In this document: positions 26,186-34,572 of the stretch, one piece after another
Layout of the letters: every line of letters starts with the position of its first letter
How positions within the stretch are numbered: position 1 is the stretch's first letter
DNA from: an uncultured Prevotellaceae bacterium
GTDB lineage: Bacteria > Bacteroidota > Bacteroidia > Bacteroidales > Muribaculaceae
Reading direction: 5' to 3'
DNA: 64,000 nt
Assembly: GCA_905207705.1 (NCBI GenBank)
Contig: CAJLMA010000005.1
Coordinates: forward strand, 62,001-126,000
Translations under genes and position numbers: made by a program
The notes under the pieces: model-generated
The model's database searches: none
Told to the model about the DNA's origin: nothing
Seen by the model: only the letters and a program-made list of their open reading frames with translations

Positions 26186-27001
26186 TTATCTCGGAATGAA
26201 GCCCATTTCAAGTGTTTTTTTCTGTCCTTCGGGCGAGGATATGTAGTTGATGAAAGGCATCACTGCTGCTTCGTTCTTTTTCTCATAATAGTAGTAGAGG
26301 GGACGCACTACCGGATACTTTTTGTCGAGCGCAGCTTCAATCGACGGCGCGACATAGTTTTTGCCTTGGTCGTAAGATACTTGTATTGCTTTCACCATCG
26401 GATTAAGATATGCAAGTCCCACATATCCTATTGCGCCACGGGTCTGGCTGACAGATTGGATAATCGCTCCCGTTGCAGGCATCGACAGAACACTGCTCAT
26501 GTAGTTCTTGTTGTGTAGCACGCTTTCTTTAAAAAATTCGTATGTTCCTGACGATGTTTCTCGTGAATACACTATTATTTTTGCATCTTCTCCACCGACT
26601 TCTTTCCAGTTGGTTATTTTCCCTCGGAATATTGCTTCCAGTTGCTCGCGTGTCAATTTGGAAACCGGGTTGGACGGGTTGACGATTATTGCGAGTGCGT
26701 CATAGGCCACTACTACTTCGCAAGGGGTGTGCCCGGCTTGCTTCATTTTCATCTTTTCTCCGAATTTGATTTTTCGGGAAGCCATCGCAATGTCGGTTGT
26801 TCCGTCAAGCAAGGCCGAAATCCCTACGCCGCTGCCACCTCCTGTGACGGTTACCGTGGCTTGAGGATTCTCATTCATGTACATTTCAGAAAGAGTCTGT
26901 GTCAGTGGTAACACGGTGTCGCTGCCTTTTATGCGCTGGGCTTGGATAGTACCCGAAAAACTGCATAGCAAAACAACAGCTAAAAAAATGCAATTTCTCA
27001 T
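26186..27001 (-). CDS. pstS: Periplasmic phosphate-binding protein PstS
   Basis: 271 residues with a signal peptide (first 21 residues, ending IQAQ), then the PBP fold: RIKGSDTVLPLTQTLSEMY, GGGSGVGISALLDGTTDIAMASR, LTREQLEAIFRGKITNWKEVGG and the phosphate-contact loop YSRETSSGTYEFFKESV. It binds phosphate in the periplasm and delivers it to PstC/PstA. First gene of the operon, 23 nt after the predicted transcription start, behind a Pho-box-like repeat. No lipobox Cys follows the signal region, so it is probably soluble. Confidence 0.94.
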   Translation of the reverse strand: MRNCIFLAVVLLCSFSGTIQAQRIKGSDTVLPLTQTLSEMYMNENPQATVTVTGGGSGVGISALLDGTTDIAMASRKIKFGEKMKMKQAGHTPCEVVVAYDALAIIVNPSNPVSKLTREQLEAIFRGKITNWKEVGGEDAKIIVYSRETSSGTYEFFKESVLHNKNYMSSVLSMPATGAIIQSVSQTRGAIGYVGLAYLNPMVKAIQVSYDQGKNYVAPSIEAALDKKYPVVRPLYYYYEKKNEAAVMPFINYISSPEGQKKTLEMGFIPR

Positions 27002-27030
27002 AATATATGCTTAACAATCTTTTCTTGCCG

Positions 27031-27087
27031 CAAAGTTATCTCTAATAAACAAGAAAAATATTACAATTGTGTTACATTTGCGTAAAA
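27031..27087 (-). promoter_or_regulatory. pstS promoter with candidate Pho box
   Basis: On the reverse strand the -7 element TAACTTTG lies at 27031-27038. No good -33 box is present. In its place are adjacent 11-base repeats: TGTAACACAAT (27066-27076) and TGTAATATTTT (27055-27065), with a weaker third unit TTTTACGCAAA (27077-27087). The 11-base period and TGTnA core resemble the PhoB-box layout, so this is a likely PhoB-type activator site. Confidence 0.65.
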
Positions 27088-27151
27088 GTGCAAATATTGG
27101 CGGCAATTGATTGTTTTTTCATGTATTACGTCATTAGGATGAGTGTAGGTA

Positions 27152-28546
27152 TCACATGTTTTGCAGTATTTCGGGTTCGGTTCCAGGAATGTGCGTGCTG
27201 CGTATACGCCATTCTTTGGGATATAGGTTGTTGGCTCTGTTGCCGAGCTGCTTGACGAAACACAGCGGAGTGCCATTGTGTGTTAGTAATGAGTATCCTC
27301 GCGGAGTGTCAATCGAAACAGATTCGCCTCGCAGGCATGCTATGGCATTGTGATAGTCTACTTCGGCTGTATGGAATCGGCCGGCATTGAGCATGATGCT
27401 CATGGCAAGTGAATGTGCCGGAACGATGTCTTTGCCTTTGATTGAGGCGATGCCTATTCCTGCATGTATTGTCCGCAAGTTGTCGCGTAGCACGGAGACA
27501 GCCTCACGATGACGATTGGCGATGGCATATATATAACCTTCGTTATTGAAGAATGAATATTGGTCGTTGGCCAACCAGCTTTTAACCGCATCATCGATTT
27601 TGATAGCGTCCTTTGCCGGTTTCTTGCGGTTCTCCTTTGATTTCCCTGCTGTTATTGTCCTTGGCTCTCCGTCGGGCTTGCGCAACACACATAAGAACAA
27701 ACCCTCTCCACGAGTCATATGAGGCAAGAACCGGCAGCATTCGGGCATGTCGCCCAGGCCTTGATGAATGTTCCATTCTTTCGGGATGTCAAGGTTTAGA
27801 GGCACGGCATCGTAGGTGTCGATTATATATCTCACCATTTCTTCATTTTCATCGCGGTTGAATGTGCATGTGCTGTATATGAAGAGTCCTCCCGGTTTTA
27901 ATGCGTTCCACACATTGTCGATGATGCTGCGTTGCCTGTCGGCGCATTGTGCCACGAGCGACGGTGTCCATTGAGCCACGGCCTCGGAATCTTTTCTGAA
28001 CATGCCTTCGCCACTGCAAGGCACATCGGCCGCTATAACGTCGAAGAAGTGCGTCAGTCGTCCTATGTTTGCACTGTCGTCATTAGTTACCACACAATCG
28101 GGGGTGCCCCATTTAATTATGTTTTCTTTCAGTATGTTGGCACGTTGAGAAACAATTTCATTGCAGACGAGCAGCGAACCTTCGGGTAAAGCTCCTGCGG
28201 CTGTCGTGCTTTTCCCTCCCGGGGCGGCACACAAGTCGAGATACTTTACAGGGGTATCGATTAACTTCTTGATGACATAATCTATTATCATGGACGAAGC
28301 ATCTTGGACGTAATATAATCCGGAATGGAATGCAGGGTCGAATGTGAAAGCCTCTCGTTCGGGGAGGTAAAAACCTGTACGGCACCAAGGTACTCTGCCG
28401 GCATGTTTTGGAGCGGCATCGGTTTTTGCCGCATTTGTGCGTATCGACACAGTAGCGTCGGTAGTCATAATGGCTTCAAGCATCTCGGAGCTTTCGTTTG
28501 GGAACAGGTCCCGTATTTGCCGTATGAATTGGTCGTGCAAGGTCAT
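27152..28546 (-). CDS. rsmF: RsmF-type 16S rRNA (cytosine-C5) methyltransferase
   Basis: 464 residues; methylates a cytosine of 16S rRNA (C1407 in E. coli RsmF) using SAM. NOL1/NOP2/Sun motifs: SAM site LDLCAAPGGKSTTAAGALP, motif IV DVPCSGEGMFRKD and motif VI IYSTCTFNRDENEEMV with the two catalytic-type Cys. The RsmF-specific C-terminal domains occupy about residues 300-464. The ATG at 28546 is chosen because a -7 element (TACATTTG, 28574-28581, reverse strand) overlaps the more upstream candidate start. Its stop is about 150 bases before the pstS start. Confidence 0.9.
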   Translation of the reverse strand: MTLHDQFIRQIRDLFPNESSEMLEAIMTTDATVSIRTNAAKTDAAPKHAGRVPWCRTGFYLPEREAFTFDPAFHSGLYYVQDASSMIIDYVIKKLIDTPVKYLDLCAAPGGKSTTAAGALPEGSLLVCNEIVSQRANILKENIIKWGTPDCVVTNDDSANIGRLTHFFDVIAADVPCSGEGMFRKDSEAVAQWTPSLVAQCADRQRSIIDNVWNALKPGGLFIYSTCTFNRDENEEMVRYIIDTYDAVPLNLDIPKEWNIHQGLGDMPECCRFLPHMTRGEGLFLCVLRKPDGEPRTITAGKSKENRKKPAKDAIKIDDAVKSWLANDQYSFFNNEGYIYAIANRHREAVSVLRDNLRTIHAGIGIASIKGKDIVPAHSLAMSIMLNAGRFHTAEVDYHNAIACLRGESVSIDTPRGYSLLTHNGTPLCFVKQLGNRANNLYPKEWRIRSTHIPGTEPEILQNM

Positions 28547-28573
28547 TTTATTTGTAACAGCTTGTTTCGTGTG

Positions 28574-28581
28574 CAAATGTA
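28574..28581 (-). promoter_or_regulatory. -7 element before rsmF
   Basis: TACATTTG on the reverse strand, 27 bases before the chosen ATG (28546). A convincing -33 box was not found. Confidence 0.55.
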
Positions 28582-28764
28582 CGAAATATGTGCCGAATCT
28601 TTGCGTTTTGCCGATTTTATGAAACTTGCCGGTGCCGTATTACTAATATTTGAACATAGGCGGCCTTATCTTTCAAAGTTTTTTTATAACTTCGTTGCCC
28701 GGAACGTTTTTTGATTGAAAAGAGAAAAAGTCATGTTGGTGCGTTCCGTCGATTACGTTTGGCT

Positions 28765-29484
28765 ATGGATTTGAATTGGAATGAGCGGACTTGCCGGTTG
28801 CTTGGCGAAGATGCCGTGGGGCGGCTGGCAGCGTCGCATGTACTTGTTGTGGGTGTAGGCGGTGTCGGGGCATACGCGGTGGAGATGCTTGTACGCGCAG
28901 GAGTAAGTAACATAACCATTGTTGACGGAGACGCAGTGAGCGTGACCAACCTTAACAGGCAATTGCCGGCATTGCATTCGACATTGGACATGGACAAGGT
29001 CGATGTGATGAAGCATCGCATGAAGGATATAAATCCCGAAGTTACGGTGTCGGCTCTGAAGATGTTCATAACAGCCGAGACTGTGCCTCAGTTGATGGCG
29101 CAAGGGTTTGACTATGTGATCGACGCAATCGACTCGATAGCTCCTAAGGTGGCCTTGATAGAATATTGCCTGCGTGAAGGCGTAGGCATTGTTTCATCGA
29201 TGGGTGCCGGAGGCCGTCTTGACCCGTCTGCCGTCAAGTATGTCGATATTGCTGATACATGCCATGACGGGCTGGCAAAGGCTGTGCGTGTGAGGTTGCG
29301 CGAACATGGCATACGCCGAGGATTGACTACCGTGTGGAGCAGTGAGCCGCCTGTGCGTTCATCGCTGTTGATGACCGAAGGGGAGCGTAACAAGCGTTCC
29401 TCATATGGAACGGTCAGTTACATGCCGTGTGTGTTTGGATGTATGCTTGCCGCCCATGTTATTAAGAAATTGAGCAAAATATGA
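28765..29484 (+). CDS. tcdA: tRNA threonylcarbamoyladenosine dehydratase TcdA
   Basis: E1-like (ThiF/MoeB superfamily) enzyme of 239 residues that cyclises t6A37 of tRNA to ct6A using ATP. The nucleotide-binding motif VGVGGVGAYAVEMLVRAG is near residue 28, followed by DGDAVSVTNLNRQ and DYVIDAIDSIAPKVALI, both characteristic of TcdA/CsdL. The start at 28765 begins MDLNWNERTCRLLGEDA; an upstream in-frame ATG at 28711 would add 18 non-conserved residues. The stop overlaps the next gene by 4 bases. Another E1-like enzyme is unlikely. Confidence 0.9.
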   Translation: MDLNWNERTCRLLGEDAVGRLAASHVLVVGVGGVGAYAVEMLVRAGVSNITIVDGDAVSVTNLNRQLPALHSTLDMDKVDVMKHRMKDINPEVTVSALKMFITAETVPQLMAQGFDYVIDAIDSIAPKVALIEYCLREGVGIVSSMGAGGRLDPSAVKYVDIADTCHDGLAKAVRVRLREHGIRRGLTTVWSSEPPVRSSLLMTEGERNKRSSYGTVSYMPCVFGCMLAAHVIKKLSKI

Positions 29485-30152
29485 TTGAAGCTACAGGTAT
29501 AAACAAGTCTTACGGGTCGTTGCATGTGTTGCGCGACGTGTCGTTGTCTATAGACAAGGCCGAGGTGGTATCCATCATCGGTCGCAGCGGCGCAGGTAAA
29601 ACCACATTGTTGCAAATACTCGGCACTCTTGACCTGCCTGATAGTGGAAAAGTCGTTTATGACGGGATCGATGTGTTGAAGTTGCGCGACAATGAACTTG
29701 CCCGTTTCCGTAATCGCAATATCGGTTTTGTGTTTCAGTTCCATCAATTGCTGCCGGAGTTTACATCGGTCGAGAATGTCATGATTCCGGCTCTTATAGG
29801 CGGTGACAAACAATTGGTGGCACAGAAACGCGCACTCGAATTGCTTGATTACATGGGGCTTGCCGAGCGTGTCAAGCACAAGCCAGCGCAATTGTCGGGT
29901 GGAGAGAGGCAGCGTGTTGCCGTGGCAAGGGCCTTGGTGAATCATCCGTCGGTAATATTTGCCGATGAGCCATCGGGCAGTCTTGATTCGCAGAACAAGC
30001 AGGAATTGCACGAGCTGTTTTTCAAGTTGCGTGACGAAATGGGACAGACGTTTGTAATTGTTACTCATGATGAAGCCCTGGCAAAGGATGCCGACCGCAT
30101 CATTCACATGAGTGACGGAGCGATAGTGGCTTCCGATTCATTGTCCGATTAA
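29481..30152 (+). CDS. LolD-like ABC transporter ATP-binding protein
   Basis: 223 residues. ABC motifs: Walker A IIGRSGAGKTTLLQILGTLD, Q-loop FVFQFHQLLPEFTSVENVMIP, signature LSGGERQRVAVARAL, Walker B VIFADEPSGSLDSQNK, H-loop IVTHDEALAKDADR. The FQFHQLLPEFT stretch and length fit the LolD/MacB group; LolD energises lipoprotein release from the inner membrane. It overlaps tcdA by 4 bases. No permease (LolC/E) gene is adjacent, so the partner must be encoded elsewhere, which is common in Bacteroidetes. Confidence 0.82.
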   Translation: MIEATGINKSYGSLHVLRDVSLSIDKAEVVSIIGRSGAGKTTLLQILGTLDLPDSGKVVYDGIDVLKLRDNELARFRNRNIGFVFQFHQLLPEFTSVENVMIPALIGGDKQLVAQKRALELLDYMGLAERVKHKPAQLSGGERQRVAVARALVNHPSVIFADEPSGSLDSQNKQELHELFFKLRDEMGQTFVIVTHDEALAKDADRIIHMSDGAIVASDSLSD

Positions 30153-30165
30153 TAATGCTTGGGAA

Positions 30166-30834
30166 ATGAAGTCGCTATCTGTCATATTGCTACTAATGGT
30201 TGCAACGTTAATGGTGTCGTGCAACGATGACGTATATTACGAGTATGGGGATTCACGGTACGACATGGTGACTTATTTCGGGTATGATGTCGACATGAAT
30301 GCCAGCGTGTTCAAGTATTTGCCGCCCGACGACCTTCCGTCCATGACATTGTATGACTTTGGCACTGTATTTGAATGGTTGTCGGTAGGAGACAGGATAT
30401 TGCTCAATTATGAACCTGTCGATACTTTTGCCAATGGCAGCGTAGGCGTGACCGTAAAGGGTGTCGTGCAAGCCATAACCGATTCATTGCGATATGTCGA
30501 CAGCCGGCTGGTGAATGCCGTGCCGATGGACTCGATTAAGTTGAACAGCATATGGCGCTCGGGTGATTATATAAACATATATTCGCGTGTCAAGTACACC
30601 AGCAAGTCGCGCATGTTTTATCTTGTGATGGACGATGCGACATGGCATGAAGATACGGTTCATTGTTATTTGGCTCATAACATGATGGGACAGCAGGCTT
30701 ATTTCTGGCGCAGGTGTTACGGCTCGTTTTGCATAAAGGCCGTTTGGGATTTGCCTTCATGCAAAGTTGTGAGAGTGCATCTGAACGATCTCAACTATCC
30801 ACAAAAAGAATATTACGATTTTAAGAAACAATAA
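30166..30834 (+). CDS. NigD-like lipoprotein
   Basis: 222-residue predicted outer-membrane or periplasmic lipoprotein: a hydrophobic leader ending MVSC with Cys19, then NDDVYYEYGDSRYDMVTYF. The body follows the NigD-like pattern, an OB-like N-terminal part (GDRILLNYEPV) and a beta-rich C-terminal part ending in a lysine-rich tail. NigD proteins were first seen beside bacteriocin genes in Prevotella, but the family is widespread in Bacteroidales with no settled role. It lies 14 bases after the LolD-like gene, probably in the same unit. Confidence 0.8.
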   Translation: MKSLSVILLLMVATLMVSCNDDVYYEYGDSRYDMVTYFGYDVDMNASVFKYLPPDDLPSMTLYDFGTVFEWLSVGDRILLNYEPVDTFANGSVGVTVKGVVQAITDSLRYVDSRLVNAVPMDSIKLNSIWRSGDYINIYSRVKYTSKSRMFYLVMDDATWHEDTVHCYLAHNMMGQQAYFWRRCYGSFCIKAVWDLPSCKVVRVHLNDLNYPQKEYYDFKKQ

Positions 30835-30860
30835 ATTAACAAGTAAAATTATAAACAATT

Positions 30861-31175
30861 ATGGCACAAGAAAAAAAAGAGATAAAAATCGAGCTTACTC
30901 CTGAAGTGGCTCAAGGTAAATATGCAAATCTTGCAGTGATTTCTCACGGACCGTCGGAATTTTTCCTTGACATGATATGCCTTGCACCAAACACGCCGCA
31001 AGCGAAGGTACAAAGCCGCATCATCATGACTCCCGAAAATGCAAAGCAATTGTTGTTTGCATTGCAGGACAACGTTAAGAAATATGAGTCGGTGTTCGGG
31101 GAAATTAATCCGCGCGTACCAGGCAACAATGGCAACAACATGCCGCCTTACATGGGTCCTAACGGACAGGCATGA
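30861..31175 (+). CDS. DUF3467 family protein
   Basis: 104 residues, a small cytoplasmic protein of unknown function conserved in Bacteroidetes and some other phyla. Features: an acidic/basic N-terminus, the conserved centre GKYANLAVISHGPSEFFLD and RIIMTPENAKQLLFALQDN, and a disordered Asn/Pro/Gly-rich tail (GNNGNNMPPYMGPNG). The centre predicts beta strands followed by a helix. Context (before cysS, after nigD-like) does not point to a role. Start is clear from the ATG directly before the conserved region. Confidence 0.88.
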   Translation: MAQEKKEIKIELTPEVAQGKYANLAVISHGPSEFFLDMICLAPNTPQAKVQSRIIMTPENAKQLLFALQDNVKKYESVFGEINPRVPGNNGNNMPPYMGPNGQA

Positions 31176-31231
31176 CATTAGTGTCGCTTTGCGGCAACAT
31201 GTAAATCATTAAAATTTAACAGATTGTCGTT

Positions 31232-32710
31232 ATGGAAAATCCATTGTATATTTATAATACTCTTTCCCGAAAGAAAGAGCAATTTATTCCGTTGCATGCT
31301 CCGTTTGTAGGCTTGTATGTGTGCGGCCCGACGGTGTATGGCGACGCTCATCTGGGACATGCGAGGCCTGCCATCACGTTCGACATCTTGTTCCGCTACT
31401 TGCGCCATCTCGGTTATAAAGTGAGGTATGTGCGCAATATCACCGATGTGGGCCATCTTGAGCATGATGCCGATGATGGTGAAGACAAAGTTGCCAAAAA
31501 AGCAAGGCTTGAGCAACTTGAGCCGATGGAAGTGGTTCAATTTTATGTGAATCGTTATCACAAGGCAATGGAACGCCTCAATGTGTTGCCTCCAAGCATC
31601 GAACCGTTTGCATCGGGACACATCATAGAGCAGATAGAGTATATCAAAGAGATATTGAAGGCCGGCTATGCGTATGAGAGCGACGGTTCGGTGTATTTTG
31701 ATGTTCCAAAGTATAACAAGGACTATCATTACGGGAAATTGTCGGGTCGGAACATAGACGAGCTTCTAAGCTACACGCGTGAGCTTGACGGACAGCAGGA
31801 GAAGCATAATCCGGCTGACTTTGCCCTATGGAAAAAGGCTTCGCCTGAGCATATCATGCACTGGCCGTCTCCGTGGAGCGAAGGTTTTCCCGGATGGCAT
31901 CTTGAATGCTCGACGATGGGACGTAAGTATCTCGGCGACACGTTCGACATTCATGGTGGCGGCATGGATCTTGTGTTCCCTCACCACGAGTGTGAAATAG
32001 CGCAGTCGGTAGCTCATTCGGGGCATGATGCCGTGCGTTACTGGATGCACAATAACATGATTACGATTAATGGCCAAAAGATGGGCAAGTCGCTTGGCAA
32101 CTTCATTACTCTTGAAGAGTTCTTCACGGGAAGTCGCACTGATTTGTTGTCGCAGCCTTATTCGCCAATGACGATACGTTTCTTCATCTTGCAGGCTCAT
32201 TATCGCGGAACGGTGGATTTCTCAAATGAAGCATTGCAAGCCGCCGAGAAGGCTTATGAGCGTATACTTGACGGCTGGAAGCGGTTGAACGAACTGGTTC
32301 CTTCGGCCGAGTCGACGGTGCATGTGTCCGACTTGCGCGAAAAGTGCAACGAGGCCATGAATGACGATTTGAACACGCCGATGGTCATTGCGCATCTATT
32401 TGACGCTTGCAAGGCTATAAACTCGGTAAACGACGGGAAAGCTACCATTTCGCAAGCCGATCTCGATGAATTAAAAGAGACATTTAAAGTGTTCTTGTTT
32501 GACATTCTCGGCATATATGATGAGAAATCGGGAGGTGGCAATGTCAATCTTAAGCCTTATGAAGAGGCTGTCGACTTATTGCTCGACATCCGCAAGGAAG
32601 CCAAGGCAAAGAAAGACTGGGCTACATCCGACTTGATTCGTAATCGCTTGTCCGAAATCGGTTTTGACGTGAAAGACACTCGTGATGGTTATGAGTGGAA
32701 AGTGAAATGA
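31232..32710 (+). CDS. cysS: Cysteinyl-tRNA synthetase
   Basis: Class I aminoacyl-tRNA synthetase of 492 residues that charges tRNA-Cys. N-terminal VCGPTVYGDAHLGHARP holds the first zinc Cys and the HIGH-type motif (HLGH); GWHLECSTMG and FPHHECEIAQ hold the further zinc ligands that select cysteine; the KMSKS loop is KMGKSLGN. The C-terminal anticodon domain is complete, ending GYEWKVK. Length is typical (about 460-500). It is closed by a strong terminator at 32741. Confidence 0.97.
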   Translation: MENPLYIYNTLSRKKEQFIPLHAPFVGLYVCGPTVYGDAHLGHARPAITFDILFRYLRHLGYKVRYVRNITDVGHLEHDADDGEDKVAKKARLEQLEPMEVVQFYVNRYHKAMERLNVLPPSIEPFASGHIIEQIEYIKEILKAGYAYESDGSVYFDVPKYNKDYHYGKLSGRNIDELLSYTRELDGQQEKHNPADFALWKKASPEHIMHWPSPWSEGFPGWHLECSTMGRKYLGDTFDIHGGGMDLVFPHHECEIAQSVAHSGHDAVRYWMHNNMITINGQKMGKSLGNFITLEEFFTGSRTDLLSQPYSPMTIRFFILQAHYRGTVDFSNEALQAAEKAYERILDGWKRLNELVPSAESTVHVSDLREKCNEAMNDDLNTPMVIAHLFDACKAINSVNDGKATISQADLDELKETFKVFLFDILGIYDEKSGGGNVNLKPYEEAVDLLLDIRKEAKAKKDWATSDLIRNRLSEIGFDVKDTRDGYEWKVK

Positions 32711-32740
32711 CAAGGAATCTCCTTTATGATATTTTACGAC

Positions 32741-32775
32741 GGGGGTGTCGCTTAGCGGCATCCCCATTTTTATTT
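32741..32775 (+). terminator. Terminator after cysS
   Basis: GGGGGTGTCGC (32741-32751) pairs with GCGGCATCCCC (32755-32765), 11 bp with two G-U pairs and a TTA loop, followed by ATTTTTATTT. Confidence 0.88.
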
Positions 32776-32859
32776 ATAGGGTATGGAGTTGCTGAAAATG
32801 TGAAAAACGATTTTATGAGTAATATTTTTATAGAAATAGAATAAAAATATAACAAATTA

Positions 32860-32891
32860 TTTGCATTTTTAATCTATATTAACTATATTCG
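32860..32891 (+). promoter_or_regulatory. Promoter of the frameshifted secreted-protein gene
   Basis: TTTG 32860-32863, 20-base spacer, TATATTCG 32884-32891 (one mismatch to TAnnTTTG). The gene's ATG is at 32922, giving a leader of about 25 nt. Confidence 0.55.
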
Positions 32892-32921
32892 AAACATCAT
32901 TAACCTAAAACAAGTAGGATC

Positions 32922-33306
32922 ATGAAAAAACTGTTACTTCTATCAATCCTATGCTGCCTTTCAATGCTTGCGACAGCACAATTCAAAGTTTTGGATAACG
33001 GCCACGCCCACATTGGCACGGAATCTCCCGTCGATGCCGGTTTGCCAATCACCTTGCAAGACAACAATTGAAGCATCAGGTGATGTGGATATAAACGCAG
33101 GGACAATTATAGACACTGGCGGACAATTGACGATAAAGAGCGACGGCAAAATCACGATAAACGGAGTAATGGTTAAAAAAGGAGGAAAACTTAAAATCTG
33201 TGCAAAAGAAATAGAAACAAACAATGACTTCAATGTCGAAAACGGGGCTACATTCGAAACGCTCCGTTACGACAGGATGACAAACCATTTCATGTTCAAC
33301 GATTAA
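32922..33306 (+). pseudogene. Frameshifted secreted beta-stack protein
   Basis: A clear start (MKKLLLLSILCCLSMLATAQ, a signal peptide) opens at 32922 and reads on as FKVLDNGHAHIGTE, then stops at 33069-33071 (LQDNN, stop). The next frame carries on without a break: TIEASGDVDINAGTII, DTGGQLTIKSDGKITING and VMVKKGGKLKICAKEIE, ending at 33306. Those repeating I-x-A-G-x-I / K-x-G-G-K turns resemble the coat-hanger beta-stack segments of T9SS-linked proteins. One +1 shift near 33060 joins the halves into about 128 residues. It could be a sequencing error, a real pseudogene, or programmed; no slippery run is obvious at the junction. Confidence 0.65.
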
Positions 33307-33327
33307 TTAACAACAAGCATCCATAGT

Positions 33328-33360
33328 GTAGGGACGCACGAACCGTGCGTCCGCCGTGAA
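33328..33360 (+). repeat. Palindromic intergenic repeat (GGACGCACG hairpin)
   Basis: GGACGCACG (33332-33340) and CGTGCGTCC (33344-33352) form a perfect 9-bp stem with a 3-base loop, flanked by TAG and GCC. No T-run follows, so it is not a typical terminator. A degenerate relative may sit near 34393-34420 after the next gene. Confidence 0.6.
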
Positions 33361-33385
33361 TGTCCTATTAAAAACTACATTCATT

Positions 33386-34342
33386 ATGAAAACAATAATA
33401 TCTGATATATTAGCAATAATCATTGTGTCGCTGACTGTAATGATTGGCAGGGCGCAAGAGGTTGAATATAAATATGTCCCAATAGTAAGGGAAGGTGTGG
33501 AGTGGGGCTATGTTGCTTCTTATCATTTTCCTCCGGATGCCGAATACTATCGGTTACAATTGAAAGGCGATACCGTGATAAACGGTAAGACTTATAAAAG
33601 ATGCTATGCTTACCAAACAGCCACGCTCAACATTGAGATTGCCACTCTTCATGGATTTTTGAGGGAAGAAGACAAAAGAGTATATTTTATACCCAATCTT
33701 GAAGAAGAAAATCTAACCGGTATTTGGATTTTACTAAAATTTATATATGAAGAATATGGCGATGATGAACGGATGATATATGATTTCAACCTGAACGTTG
33801 GTGATACGTTCGAGCCAGCAGATCTCTTAATCAATATAACGGATATTTCCCTTGTAGAAGTAGATGGAATTATGAGGAAGCGTTTTCATGATGGAAATAC
33901 TGCTACTAATGCATATTCATTCATTGAAGGGGCAGGAGCGGTAGGAAACATGTGTGGAGAGCTGGTATATCCATTCACTGATTGGATGACAAATGGAGCA
34001 ATTGTTCGATTCAATTTTGAGCGGAACGTGGCCGACGGCAGGATAGTGTATAAGTCGGAGGAGTTTGACGACGGCGACCCGACATGTGCCGGAGAAAGCG
34101 TAACGGCGGTCATGCAATCCCCAGCAATCACAATTACAGTGGCCGGCAAGACGGTGACTGCATCGGCATCGGGCAACGGCACAATCACAGCAACCATCCA
34201 CGATATCAACGGCCGAACAGTAGCCACAGCGCAATCGGCTGACGGCAGCTTGACAGTCGACATGGCAGGCTTCACCCCCGGCATCTACATAGTCACGGCT
34301 ACCACCGCCAACGACCGCAAAATCCGGAAAATCATCCTCTGA
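33386..34342 (+). CDS. Secreted protein with T9SS type A C-terminal sorting domain
   Basis: 318 residues. A signal peptide (residues 1-24, ending IGRAQ) leads the mature part. The middle carries YYRLQLKGDTVINGKTYKRC and MIYDFNLNVGDTFEPAD, a pattern seen in many small secreted Bacteroidales proteins of unknown role. From about residue 250 the T9SS sorting domain is clear: TATIHDINGRTVATAQS, then MAGFTPGIYIVTATTANDRK and a KIRKIIL end. T9SS would move it across the outer membrane and may anchor it. The ATG at 33386 gives the signal peptide directly; an earlier in-frame start (33356) would precede it with 10 odd residues. Confidence 0.85.
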   Translation: MKTIISDILAIIIVSLTVMIGRAQEVEYKYVPIVREGVEWGYVASYHFPPDAEYYRLQLKGDTVINGKTYKRCYAYQTATLNIEIATLHGFLREEDKRVYFIPNLEEENLTGIWILLKFIYEEYGDDERMIYDFNLNVGDTFEPADLLINITDISLVEVDGIMRKRFHDGNTATNAYSFIEGAGAVGNMCGELVYPFTDWMTNGAIVRFNFERNVADGRIVYKSEEFDDGDPTCAGESVTAVMQSPAITITVAGKTVTASASGNGTITATIHDINGRTVATAQSADGSLTVDMAGFTPGIYIVTATTANDRKIRKIIL

Positions 34343-34492
34343 CAATGAATATTTGCACTGCTCGTGTGTCCATATGTCTTGCTAAGGCATAATTATGCGG
34401 ATGCACGAGTTGTGCATGTCTTAAATCGATACTTTTTGAACGACTGCAATAAAAATATTGATTTTCAATGCATTCCAATTAATTAAAATTTG

Positions 34493-34500
34493 TATATTTG
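34493..34500 (+). promoter_or_regulatory. -7 element before the starch-binding-like secreted protein
   Basis: TATATTTG lies 72 bases before the ATG at 34573. No matching -33 TTTG at 19-21 bases is evident. Confidence 0.45.
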
Positions 34501-34572
34501 TGAAATATCGATCATTATTCGCTTATAATTAGTCGTCTAACAACCTATTACTTAAACATAAACTTAATTACG

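Noticed and set aside
28754..28761. TACGTTTG as the tcdA promoter
   Set aside because: It is only 3 bases before the chosen ATG and has no -33 box at 19-21 bases; a chance match is more likely.
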